A model generated the notes under the pieces. That model searched no databases. It saw only the letters and a program-made list of their open reading frames with translations, and was not told the origin of the DNA. Shown here piece after piece: positions 8,695-16,410 of a stretch of DNA of 64,000 nucleotides (the stretch's first letter is position 1; every line of letters begins with the position of its first letter). The stretch is from an uncultured Candidatus Melainabacteria bacterium (lineage in GTDB: Bacteria > Cyanobacteriota > Vampirovibrionia > Gastranaerophilales > Gastranaerophilaceae). The translations under genes and the position numbers were made by a program. The stretch spans positions 1 through 64,000 of the forward strand of contig CANOTP010000001.1 of NCBI GenBank assembly GCA_947570135.1, in the 5' to 3' direction.

Positions 8695-8815
8695 GTGTTA
8701 AAAATGTGGTTATCGTTGCATAATTTTACTTCACCTGTTGAGATAATCCGATTAACTGATATATTTTCCGCCGATTTTTTTTAATTTATCAATAGCTACA
8801 ATTTAAGGAGAAAAT

Positions 8816-9832
8816 ATGAGTATTAAGGTGTCGGTAATTATACCTGTTTATAACGTAGAAAAATATCTTTCTGTATGTTTGGAAAGTGTTTTGAACCAAT
8901 CATTAAAGGATATTGAAATAATTTGTATAAATGATGGTTCAAAAGATAATTCAAGAAAAATTCTGGAAAAATATCAAGTTCTTGATAGTCGGATTATTAT
9001 AATAGACAAATCTAATGGGGGTTATGGTGCTGCTTGTAATTGCGGTTTAAGACTGGCAAGCGGTAAATATACAGCAATAGTTGAATCAGATGATTTTATA
9101 GATATTGAAATGTTAAAGGATTTGTACAATATGGCAGAATCTAATGGTGCGGATATTGTAAAATCGGCTTATTATGAGTATAGGGATGGAATAGAAGAAA
9201 ACTCTTCTTTAAAAATTAATTGGTCAAATGATTATAAAATGCCTGAAAATATTTTCAGAATAAAAGATTGTCCGCAATTTTTGTATTTTCATCCGAGTAT
9301 TTGGTCATGTCTTTATAAAACTGAATTTTTGAAACAAAACGGTATATGTTTTGTAGAGGCAAAAGGTGCAGGTTGGGCAGATAATCCGTTTCAGGTTAAG
9401 ACTTTATGCAGAGCTGATAAAATCCTTTATACGGATAATGCATATTATCACTATAGAATTACCAACCCTGAATCCTCAAGTACTGTTGTAAATATCAATA
9501 ATCCGTTTGACAGAAGTGATGAAATTCACATGTTTTTGGATGAAAACAGTATTAATGATGAAAATTTACTGGCACATTTATATAAAAGAGAATTTAGTTA
9601 TATAGATATCGTTTTGGCTTGTATTACTCCAGATTTGGTTAATTATGCGTACGATAAAATTTTTGCACTAATTAGAAGAATGAATGAAAAAATTGTAAAT
9701 AATAATAAGTATATTAATGATTATGAAAAACGTGCATATCGAGAGTGCAAAACCAAGGAAGGATTAATAAGAAAAATGCATGAGGTAAAAAGCCGTCCTG
9801 ATAATATTGCACAAAGAGCAGTTGTTAATTAA
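8816..9832 (+). CDS. Glycosyltransferase family 2
   Basis: This 338-residue family 2 glycosyltransferase probably acts on a cell-surface glycan in the cytoplasm. KVSVIIPVYNVEKYLSVCLE opens the GT-A fold, INDGSKDNS is the nucleotide-binding motif, and VESDDF (about residue 93) supplies the DxD-like metal site. AGWADNPFQV (about 188) takes the place of the ED acceptor motif. AAGGAG precedes the ATG. The gene stands alone, with tRNA-Asp and repeat debris upstream, so it may have moved in with neighbouring accessory DNA. It is related in fold to the gene at 1594-2568 but is not a close copy by eye. Confidence 0.9.
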   Translation: MSIKVSVIIPVYNVEKYLSVCLESVLNQSLKDIEIICINDGSKDNSRKILEKYQVLDSRIIIIDKSNGGYGAACNCGLRLASGKYTAIVESDDFIDIEMLKDLYNMAESNGADIVKSAYYEYRDGIEENSSLKINWSNDYKMPENIFRIKDCPQFLYFHPSIWSCLYKTEFLKQNGICFVEAKGAGWADNPFQVKTLCRADKILYTDNAYYHYRITNPESSSTVVNINNPFDRSDEIHMFLDENSINDENLLAHLYKREFSYIDIVLACITPDLVNYAYDKIFALIRRMNEKIVNNNKYINDYEKRAYRECKTKEGLIRKMHEVKSRPDNIAQRAVVN

Positions 9833-9871
9833 CAAATTTTTTTTATTTTTTTGTTTTACTGTTTTTGTGTA

Positions 9872-9877
9872 TATAAT
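9872..9877 (+). promoter_or_regulatory. -10 box for the 40-residue gene
   Basis: TATAAT at 9872-9877 has a weak TTGTTT at 9851-9856, 15 bases upstream. It lies 14 bases before the start codon of the small gene at 9892. Confidence 0.5.
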
Positions 9878-9891
9878 AGAAAGGTTAAGAA

Positions 9892-10014
9892 ATGAATGAA
9901 ATTTTACAAAAGTTTATTAATCGTGTTTCTAAAAAAGGTATACATCTTATGAGAAAGGAAGGGCTCCTGAAACTGTCAGGTCTTCAGTTACTAATATTTG
10001 CCATTCGTTATTAA
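9892..10014 (+). CDS. Small 40-residue protein, unknown
   Basis: ATG at 9892 opens a frame for MNEILQKFINRVSKKGIHLM and 20 further residues, ending at TAA 10012-10014. Three signals support it: a TATAAT box, the ribosome site AAAGG at 9880-9884 with seven-base spacing, and an intrinsic terminator 30 bases after the stop. The peptide is basic and amphipathic, with a hydrophobic C-terminus (SGLQLLIFAIRY). It could be a complete small gene or the truncated start of a larger one. I do not recognise it. Confidence 0.5.
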   Translation: MNEILQKFINRVSKKGIHLMRKEGLLKLSGLQLLIFAIRY

Positions 10015-10043
10015 AAGTATAATTTATAATTCTATAAAAAAAT

Positions 10044-10068
10044 GACCCGTTTTGTACGGGTCTTTTTT
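10044..10068 (+). terminator. Intrinsic terminator after the 40-residue gene
   Basis: GACCCGT and ACGGGTC form a 7-bp stem with a short loop, followed by TTTTTT. Confidence 0.8.
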
Positions 10069-10138
10069 AATATTCCTAAATCCTTTAATTTTTGTTATTT
10101 CCTTTTTTTCCTATATTCCAACGAACTTTTTTAAGTTG

Positions 10139-10315
10139 TTATGCGATAAAGTTTGTTCCGAATCGGTTTGCACCGTGGAAGAATGATTGCTTCATAATCT
10201 GTGTTAAAGTCTTTTTAACAACTTTTTTATCACCTAATTCAACTTCTTTCAAAGCTTTTGATGTATCTTTATAAGCACTTGTTACCGCATCAGAAAATAA
10301 TAGCACTGTAGCCAT
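10139..10315 (-). CDS. Small 58-residue protein, unknown
   Basis: The minus strand encodes MATVLLFSDAVTSAYKDTSK and 38 more residues, ending HGANRFGTNFIA, with TAA at 10139-10141. GAGAGGA lies about seven bases before the ATG, a good ribosome site. The peptide is probably alpha-helical, with a basic middle (GDKKVVKKTLTQIMKQ), and has no transmembrane helix. It is divergent from the 480-residue gene at 10522. The plus-strand frame at 10092-10274 is its shadow. The function is unknown. Confidence 0.65.
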   Translation of the reverse strand: MATVLLFSDAVTSAYKDTSKALKEVELGDKKVVKKTLTQIMKQSFFHGANRFGTNFIA

Positions 10316-10394
10316 TTGTTTATCCTCTCTTTATGATTCTTACTTAAACTTATTTATCTCTTACATATATATAAAAACTTCCTATAAAAAAATA

Positions 10395-10422
10395 TTGACT
10401 TTTTATATTCAATTTATATAAC
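10395..10422 (+). promoter_or_regulatory. Promoter upstream of the coiled-coil gene
   Basis: TTGACT (10395-10400) is 16 bases from TATAAC (10417-10422). The transcript would have a leader of about 90 bases before ATG 10522. Confidence 0.5.
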
Positions 10423-10521
10423 TTTTGTTACATAACTTAATAAACAGCCAAAACAACTAAAGAAAACATGGAAATATGCCGAATATATGAGTAATAAAAG
10501 TTATGAAAGGAATGTTCTATA

Positions 10522-11964
10522 ATGGGAATATCAGCTTCACAAGCAAGATTACTATCCATAACGGCAAGATTAACTTCTAACGAATACGAATCCCAACAGG
10601 TATCTAATTCAAAGATGAGATTGGCTATTCAATCACAGGAAGCAAGCCGTGAATATCTTGCTGCGCTGAATACAACCCAATATATGTATACATCTTTTGA
10701 TGCGCATGGAGATGCTCAGAATACCGCATTAACCGCAAATGTTTTGTATCAATATTCTGATATGAAAAATCAGTATTTGCTTTCTAATCCTGCGGGACAG
10801 GTATTGTTATTATCAGATGATGCCAGAAAGTACAGAGAATCTGCAAATTTAGATGCATTCTTGGAAAAATACGGTGTTACAAAGGTATTTAAAAGCAAAT
10901 CTTTGGAAGAAAATTATAACAAGCTTAACGGTGAGCATTTCACAGCTGTTTATAACCAATGGGAAGAATTGGTTAATCAAGCTCGTTTAAAGAATGATTA
11001 CAGCGGTAATTACACTACAGAAAAAATTAATGTGACAGTTGATGAATACGGTAAGGAGATTGTTGAAACCGAATATCCGAAAGAAAGTTATGGACCTTGT
11101 TCTTCAGATGAAGCTTATAAGTTTGAATCACATGGGGCTTATATAGACTATAGACGTGCTGAATTAGCTTATAAAAATGCATATGCTAAAACCCTTGAAA
11201 CAAATAAATATGGAGAATACATATCAGCAACCCCGGGTATTGTAGATGAAGCTATATATAATGCGTATATTAGTGCTCAACAAAAGCTTTGGGATTGTTC
11301 AACTTATCAAACCTGGTTGAATGCTCAGGCAATGGCAGCTGCAGGCGGTGTTGATTCTGAATTAGGTCAAGCAATTACCGAGTATTATGAAATATTATCA
11401 GAATTTACCACTGAAGCTGAAGACTTAGGTTGTACAACTTTAGAACAAACTTATACATATTCTGATGAAGACAAAGCAAAATGGTATACAAACCTTTGGT
11501 ACCGCTTGAATGGCGAAAGTTCTGTAAAGAACGAGATGACTCAAAATAATGTTGCAGAATTAGACCATAATCTGGCTTCAAGCTCTGATTGGATTCAGGA
11601 TTGCTTAAAACAAGGTATTATTACAATTGAAGCAGCATCAAACGAAAATGTTGATAATGTTATTCAAAACGAAATAGAATCCTTACAAGATACATTGCAC
11701 GTAAAATTAAACGGTATTAAGTGGGAATCTAAGGTTCACACATCATGTCAAGATATTACTCAGCAGGATAATGAAACCGCAGTTGCTCGAGCAGAAGCCG
11801 ATTATGAAAGAAAGAACCGTGAAATCAGTGCAAAAGATTTGAAATATCAAAACAAAATCAAATTACTGGATACTGAGCATACAACATTAGAAAAAGAGTA
11901 TGAATCAGTTAAGTCCGCGTTAGACAAAAACGTTGGCAGATCATTTAAAACATTTAATTCATAA
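10522..11964 (+). CDS. 480-residue protein with helical ends, unknown
   Basis: Start ATG 10522 has GAAAGGA about 11 bases upstream. The N-terminus MGISASQARLLSITARLTSN is amphipathic, lacks a signal peptide, and is followed by NSKMRLAIQSQ. The last 65 residues form a charged coiled coil (AVARAEADYERKNREISAKD to KSALDKNVGRSFKTFNS). The central 300 residues are polar, with many Tyr/Asn/Glu and two short Cys-containing stretches. The layout, two helical termini around a variable middle, recalls flagellin- or needle-like axial proteins, but this is an architectural analogy without a recognised domain. I have seen similar N-termini associated with Gastranaerophilales proteins. The function is not assigned. 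Confidence 0.7.
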   Translation: MGISASQARLLSITARLTSNEYESQQVSNSKMRLAIQSQEASREYLAALNTTQYMYTSFDAHGDAQNTALTANVLYQYSDMKNQYLLSNPAGQVLLLSDDARKYRESANLDAFLEKYGVTKVFKSKSLEENYNKLNGEHFTAVYNQWEELVNQARLKNDYSGNYTTEKINVTVDEYGKEIVETEYPKESYGPCSSDEAYKFESHGAYIDYRRAELAYKNAYAKTLETNKYGEYISATPGIVDEAIYNAYISAQQKLWDCSTYQTWLNAQAMAAAGGVDSELGQAITEYYEILSEFTTEAEDLGCTTLEQTYTYSDEDKAKWYTNLWYRLNGESSVKNEMTQNNVAELDHNLASSSDWIQDCLKQGIITIEAASNENVDNVIQNEIESLQDTLHVKLNGIKWESKVHTSCQDITQQDNETAVARAEADYERKNREISAKDLKYQNKIKLLDTEHTTLEKEYESVKSALDKNVGRSFKTFNS

Positions 11965-12048
11965 GATTTATTAATATTTATTTCCCCTAACATTTTTACA
12001 ACCCCTCCCGTTTATAGTATAATTCTTCTATCAACAGGAGGTTTTTTT

Positions 12049-13041
12049 ATGCGCAGAATTACATTGATAAATGGTGACGGAATCGGACCTGAAATTTCTG
12101 ATAGTGTTATGAGAATAATAAAAGCAAGCGGGCTTGAAATTGATTGGGATATCCAAACTGCGGGTGCCGATGTTATTGAATCTGAAGGAACTCCGTTACC
12201 TCAAAGAGTTTTGGATTCAATAAAAGAAAATAAAGTAGCTCTGAAAGCTCCCGTTACAACACCGATTGGTAAAGGGTTTCGTTCTGTGAATGTTCAATTA
12301 CGAAAAGATTTGGACTTATATGCAAACTTGAGACCTTGTAAGAATATGCCGAATGTTAAAACCCGATTTGAAAATGTTGATTTGGTTGTTGTAAGAGAAA
12401 ATACGGAAGACTTATACGCAGGAGTTGAAGAACAAATTGATAAAGATACCGCACACAGTATAAAAATTATTACACGAAAAGCTTCTGAAAGGATTTGTCG
12501 TTTTGCGTTTAATTATGCCGTGAAAAATAACAGATATGAGGTCTGCTGTGTGACAAAGGCTAATATTATGAAGCTTTCTGACGGATTGTTTTTGGAATCA
12601 TTCAGAGAGGTTGCAAAAGAATATCCGAATATTTCTTCCCGTGAAATTTTGGTTGATAACCTTTGTATGCAGCTTGTACAAGACCCGACAAGGTTTGATG
12701 TTTTAGTTTTGCCAAATTTATACGGTGACATCGTATCTGATTTAACTGCGGGTTTAATCGGAGGGTTAGGTGTTGCGCAGGGGGCAAATATAGGACTTGA
12801 TTGTGCTGTATTTGAGCCTGTTCATGGCTCGGCTCCTGATATTAAGGGGCAAAATAAAGCTAATCCGACAGCGCTTTTGATGTCTGCTGTTGAAATGCTT
12901 AAATATATTGGTGAGAATGTTTACGCAGAAAAAATCGAAAATGCCTTATTTAAAACACTTGCAAGTGGTGCGAAGACCGCAGATTTGGACGGAAATCTTT
13001 CAACTTCCGAGTTTGCGGATGCTATTATTGCAAATTTATAG
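12049..13041 (+). CDS. NAD-dependent isocitrate dehydrogenase (isocitrate/isopropylmalate dehydrogenase family)
   Basis: This 330-residue enzyme oxidatively decarboxylates isocitrate, or a close homologue, in the cytosol. The start INGDGIGPEISDSVM is the family N-terminus. SVNVQLRKDLDLYANLRP has the substrate-binding Ser and three Arg side chains in the isocitrate-type arrangement. VVVRENTEDLYAGVE is the IDH-type loop, and NLYGDIVSDLTAGLIGGLG contains the metal-binding Asp residues. EPVHGSAPDI is the NAD-binding signature. AGGAGG precedes the ATG, and TATAAT lies 25-30 bases upstream. Isopropylmalate dehydrogenase is less likely because of the YANLRP/ENTEDLYAG pattern. The gene stands alone. 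Confidence 0.88.
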   Translation: MRRITLINGDGIGPEISDSVMRIIKASGLEIDWDIQTAGADVIESEGTPLPQRVLDSIKENKVALKAPVTTPIGKGFRSVNVQLRKDLDLYANLRPCKNMPNVKTRFENVDLVVVRENTEDLYAGVEEQIDKDTAHSIKIITRKASERICRFAFNYAVKNNRYEVCCVTKANIMKLSDGLFLESFREVAKEYPNISSREILVDNLCMQLVQDPTRFDVLVLPNLYGDIVSDLTAGLIGGLGVAQGANIGLDCAVFEPVHGSAPDIKGQNKANPTALLMSAVEMLKYIGENVYAEKIENALFKTLASGAKTADLDGNLSTSEFADAIIANL

Positions 13042-13100
13042 CCACATGGCTACTATTTTGCGTAACTCTTGACAAAATCCGAAAAATCGTAAATAATGTG

Positions 13101-13159
13101 CATATAGGGGAAGCCCTAAGAAAATCTGACTTCCTTAGTGCTTCACTTAGTACCCTATG
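13101..13159 (-). ncRNA. Structured 3' region / hairpin next to the micropeptide gene
   Basis: An outer stem (13101-13109 with 13153-13159, pairing AGGG/CCCT and CATA/TATG) encloses a long inner stem in which GAAGC-c-CTAAG pairs with CTTAG-t-GCTTC. The element begins five bases after the stop of the toxin-like peptide on the minus strand and probably folds the end of its transcript. It is drawn on the minus strand for that reason, although the fold is near-symmetric. Confidence 0.55.
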
Positions 13160-13164
13160 TTTGA

Positions 13165-13230
13165 TTATAGTTTAAATGCTATTATTAGTGATATTGCTGC
13201 TAGTAATAGCATTATTATTTTGTCAATCAT
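13165..13230 (-). CDS. Type I toxin-like hydrophobic micropeptide (21 residues)
   Basis: The minus strand encodes a 21-residue peptide beginning MIDKIIMLLLAAISLIIAFK, almost entirely a single transmembrane helix with a Lys on each side. Its ribosome site is exceptionally strong: AAAGGGGGTGAT ends four bases before ATG. Its -10 box TATACT (minus strand, at 13259-13264) overlaps a plus-strand TATAAT at 13261-13266. Length, hydrophobicity, the near-perfect ribosome site and the folded 3' end match bacterial type I toxins of the Fst / TxpA / holin-like class. That is an inference from architecture; no sequence homology is claimed. Confidence 0.6.
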   Translation of the reverse strand: MIDKIIMLLLAAISLIIAFKL

Positions 13231-13260
13231 AGTTATCACCCCCTTTCCACCGATTCTTAG

Positions 13261-13378
13261 TATAATTCGTGTGTGGGAGGCGGGTTTAGGTACTACCCTG
13301 CAAACCTATCCTAGCATATATTTACCCCATTGTCCAGTTTTCTTAATAATATTTCCATGTTGCTTTTATATAAAGAAA
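13261..13378 (+). ncRNA. Possible RNA divergent from the micropeptide promoter
   Basis: TATAAT at 13261-13266 on the plus strand faces away from the micropeptide. The region behind it (GGGTTTAGG...CCTGCAAACC around 13282-13312) can fold into a hairpin. No real gene is visible on the plus strand; the frame at 13157-13417 is not supported by a ribosome site. Together with the toxin gene this fills the 395-base gap 13042-13436. Speculative. Confidence 0.3.
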
Positions 13379-13401
13379 AAGTGTCCGATTTTCGAACACT
13401 T
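13372..13401 (-). terminator. Intrinsic terminator for the 556-residue TPR gene
   Basis: On the minus strand AAGTGT-t-CGA pairs with TCG-g-ACACTT and is followed by TTTTTCTTT. It lies about 35 bases beyond the TPR gene stop. Confidence 0.75.
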
Positions 13402-13436
13402 AAATTACCTCATTTAGTAAATGTATAAATATATCC

Positions 13437-15107
13437 TTATAATTCAAATAAACTGTGAAGTCTTGCTTGAATATCTTCTTCGTCAAGTTCTTCGGTTAAT
13501 CTGTTTAAATCTATTGCCATTTGATAATAATGCGCCGCATCGTTTGTGAATCCCATTTCCTGGCTTGCACGTCCTGCGTTGAAGTATGCAAGTGTGTAAT
13601 TAGGGTTTAAAGCAATTGCTTCTTCAAAGTATTCAAGGGCTTCTTCAGGGTTTACAAGTCCGTCTAAATAGAGTATTCCCAAATTATTTTGGGCGTATTC
13701 GTTTTCAGGTTTAAGTTCAACCGCTTTATGATAAGCTACAAGCGCTTCTTCAAGGTAGTCTTTTTCCCAAAGCGCGATACCGACTTTTGAATAAGCCCTG
13801 TAATCCTCAGGGTTTAATGTAATCGCGTCGCAATATGAGCGGATAGCCTTATCCAAATCATAATCTGCCATGTGAATATCGCCAAGCGCTATGTATAAAT
13901 CATAGTTTTTCGGGTCTAAAATAATTCCTGCCTGATAAGTCGACACAGCAGCTTCAATATTGCCTTTTTGCTCGGCATAAATTGAACCTAAAGCTTGACA
14001 TACAATTGATGTCCACTCCGCATCAGGGTTTATTGAAATTGCTTTTTGATAATGTTCAATCGCATCATCATATAACTCTGCTTTAGCGTAAGCATAACCC
14101 AATGAATTGTTGAAGAACGGATTTTCAGGGTCATGGTCTACCGCAAGTTTAAATGCGCTGACCGAATTTAGTTTGTCTTCTTTAGACATATATAAGTGAC
14201 CGAGTTCGTAGTAAATTTGCGCGGTATCAATTTTAAATTCCAATAATCGTTCATAACAATCAATAGCTTCTTCCGTGTTTTCAGGGAAGTAAGTTTGGAT
14301 GATTGTTGCAAGTTTTATTAAAATCTCGCGATTCAGCGGGTTAGCTTCCAAAACTTTTCTGTAGCAATCTACTGTTGTTTCAATATCTTTACTGCGTAGT
14401 GCCAAATCTCCGATTTTATTGTAAAAATGTTCTGAGTGAACGGTATTTTCGATTGCCTGTTGATAAACTTTTTGGGCAGAATCGTACATTTTAAACTTTT
14501 CGAAGAATTTTCCGACCGTGTTGTATGAGAAAATAGAAACATCTTTTGTCATGTTTTTGTAAAACATTTTCATAGTCGGTCTGTCCCAGGCAAGCATAAG
14601 ACTTCCTGTTAAAAAGTAATACAAAAATCCTGCATAATCTTTATATGTACAGTTATCCTGCGTATTAATTTTCTGTAAAATAGATTGAGATAAAATCATG
14701 CGCGGTCTGCCTGATGATAAAGGATTCATATCAATTGCAGACTTAAATTCTTTTTCTGCTGATTGAAAGTCTTGTGCAAGCTGCATAAAATATCCCGTAT
14801 AAAGGTGTGCATCTTTATTGTTTGGAGATAATGAAATTGCAGTTTTACACTGTTCAATGGCTGTTCCGACACTGATTTGTCCTTGTTCCCACATCAAAGT
14901 TGCCAGACGATAGTATGTTTCAGGTATTGTCGGGTCATATTTTACTGCATCAACATAGTGTTCTACGGCTTCTTGTAAGTCGTTATTGCGCTGTCCGATT
15001 AAGTATTTTTCGTGTGCAATTCTGGCCTTTTCCAGTGAATCTTTTGCTCTTTCTTTATTTTCTATGTTGTTTGTGCCTATCATTGGCATTAAAACTTGTT
15101 CTGACAT
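13437..15107 (-). CDS. Large tetratricopeptide-repeat (TPR) protein
   Basis: The 556 residues are almost entirely TPR units, about thirteen by eye from about residue 45 to the end. Each carries the helix pattern with conserved Gly, Ala, Tyr and Pro (for example AIEHYQKAISINPDAEWTSI, ALVAYHKAVELKPENEYAQN). There is no signal peptide or transmembrane helix, so it is probably a cytoplasmic scaffold for protein-protein contacts. GGAG precedes the ATG at about ten bases. It has its own terminator, and the next gene upstream ends 149 bases away behind another terminator. The partner proteins cannot be identified from sequence. Confidence 0.9.
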   Translation of the reverse strand: MSEQVLMPMIGTNNIENKERAKDSLEKARIAHEKYLIGQRNNDLQEAVEHYVDAVKYDPTIPETYYRLATLMWEQGQISVGTAIEQCKTAISLSPNNKDAHLYTGYFMQLAQDFQSAEKEFKSAIDMNPLSSGRPRMILSQSILQKINTQDNCTYKDYAGFLYYFLTGSLMLAWDRPTMKMFYKNMTKDVSIFSYNTVGKFFEKFKMYDSAQKVYQQAIENTVHSEHFYNKIGDLALRSKDIETTVDCYRKVLEANPLNREILIKLATIIQTYFPENTEEAIDCYERLLEFKIDTAQIYYELGHLYMSKEDKLNSVSAFKLAVDHDPENPFFNNSLGYAYAKAELYDDAIEHYQKAISINPDAEWTSIVCQALGSIYAEQKGNIEAAVSTYQAGIILDPKNYDLYIALGDIHMADYDLDKAIRSYCDAITLNPEDYRAYSKVGIALWEKDYLEEALVAYHKAVELKPENEYAQNNLGILYLDGLVNPEEALEYFEEAIALNPNYTLAYFNAGRASQEMGFTNDAAHYYQMAIDLNRLTEELDEEDIQARLHSLFEL

Positions 15108-15215
15108 TTTGAAGCTCCAATAAAATATATATAGATTTACATGACATGTCGGGGGTAAATTTTATATCTTTAACAATTATCAGAAAAACTCATACATTTG
15201 TATTAGAAATGTCGA

Positions 15216-15246
15216 TAAAAAAGAACGGATTTTAAAATCCGTTCTT
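15216..15246 (-). terminator. Intrinsic terminator for the Bax-inhibitor-like gene
   Basis: AAGAACGGATTTT and AAAATCCGTTCTT form a 13-bp stem, followed on the minus strand by a T-run. Confidence 0.85.
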
Positions 15247-15255
15247 CTGACTTTT

Positions 15256-15996
15256 TTAATTATTTCTGCTTTGTATTTTCATCAGCAGGTTAAGAATTTC
15301 TATATACATCCAAATTATCGTTACCAAAAGCGAGAACCCGCAGTACCATTCAAACGCTTTATCAACTTTTCCTGACAGGCTTTCAACTATGTCAAAATCG
15401 ATTATCAGATTAAAAGATGCAATTGCAACCACAATTACGCTGAATCCGATACCTACAGGGCTGTTTGAAAATATAGCAGGAATACTTAAGTTGAAAAAGC
15501 TCATAATAATTTGCAACAGGTAAATCCCGAAGATTGCGAATGTAGATATAAATAAAACTTTTCTGAACATTCCCGTGTTTTTTATGATATTGGTTTTATA
15601 CAGTAAAAACATACTAAACAGTGCCAAAATAGTTCCGATTGCGGCTTGTGAGGCCACTCCGGGGAACATAGTGTTTGCAATAGCGGATATAAAACCTAAG
15701 ATTAAACCTTCACACAAAGCATATAGTGAAGTTGTAAACATCAAAAATTTATTTTTAGGACCAAAGCAAATTACAAGGCACAGGATAATTCCGCCAAAAA
15801 GTCCGAATTTTGATAAAGCCATGGCTTTATCCACAAATCCTGAGAGTATAAGTCCCCAGTTGTAAGCAAATGTTATTGCCGTTAACAGCCCGAGAAAACA
15901 AGTTTTTAATATAGTACCGTTAATCGTCATAAGATTTTCATGCTCGGTTTCAAGATTTGCACTGAATATTCCTTCTTTTAAAACAGGATTAGCCAT
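15256..15996 (-). CDS. Bax inhibitor-1 / YccA-like membrane protein
   Basis: This 246-residue protein has about seven hydrophobic helices from residue 28 onward. The end of the family pattern is well kept: NLIIDFDIVESLSGKVDKAF followed by EWYCGFSLLVTIIWMYIEIL and a short basic tail, as in bacterial Bax inhibitor-1/YccA proteins. The Asp pair in the DFD segment corresponds to the pH/calcium-sensing site of the BsYetJ-type members. GAAAGGAG precedes the ATG. It is monocistronic with its own terminator. A calcium-leak or membrane-protein quality-control role is known for relatives only. Confidence 0.85.
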   Translation of the reverse strand: MANPVLKEGIFSANLETEHENLMTINGTILKTCFLGLLTAITFAYNWGLILSGFVDKAMALSKFGLFGGIILCLVICFGPKNKFLMFTTSLYALCEGLILGFISAIANTMFPGVASQAAIGTILALFSMFLLYKTNIIKNTGMFRKVLFISTFAIFGIYLLQIIMSFFNLSIPAIFSNSPVGIGFSVIVVAIASFNLIIDFDIVESLSGKVDKAFEWYCGFSLLVTIIWMYIEILNLLMKIQSRNN

Positions 15997-16145
15997 AGGA
16001 AGCTCCTTTCTTTATACACATTAATCAATGTTATCTTAGCATATAAAAAGAAAATCTCAATTAGTCGCATGAAAAATTTTAAAAAAGTACTTTACAATAA
16101 ATTTTTTTTGTTATAGACTAAAGATGTCAGCGGTAAGCTGTATAA

Positions 16146-16217
16146 TCCTCAGTAGCTCAATGGCGGAGCATTCGACTGTTAATCGAAGGGTTGCTGGTTC
16201 GAGTCCAGCCTGGGGAG
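16146..16217 (+). tRNA. tRNA-Asn (anticodon GTT)
   Basis: TCCTCAG pairs with CTGGGGA, the anticodon stem TTCGA/TCGAA holds CTGTTAA (anticodon GTT), and the T arm is GCTGG TTCGAGT CCAGC. The discriminator is G and CCA is not encoded. Confidence 0.95.
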
Positions 16218-16220
16218 AAT

Positions 16221-16250
16221 AAAAAAGACGGTATTTTTACCGTCTTTTTT
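16221..16250 (+). terminator. Intrinsic terminator after tRNA-Asn
   Basis: AAAAAGACGGTA and TACCGTCTTTTT form a 12-bp stem with a T-run directly after the tRNA. Confidence 0.85.
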
Positions 16251-16410
16251 ATTATGCTTAGGTGTTATTTGACAGGACAGTTGCGAATTGGCGGTTAAAA
16301 TGCGAATTTCAGAAGAGAACTTTTGGAATTTTAGTTGGAAATTTTTACGTAAAAGTCGGAAATAAAATTTCATAGAGTTTGAAAAAACGATTTTAAAAAG
16401 GAGAAAAATG

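Noticed and set aside
10092-10274. 60-residue plus-strand frame
   Set aside because: Shadow of the 58-residue minus-strand gene, which has a good ribosome site.
13157-13417. 86-residue plus-strand frame opposite the micropeptide
   Set aside because: No ribosome site, and it is explained as the complement of the toxin-like gene and its structured flank.
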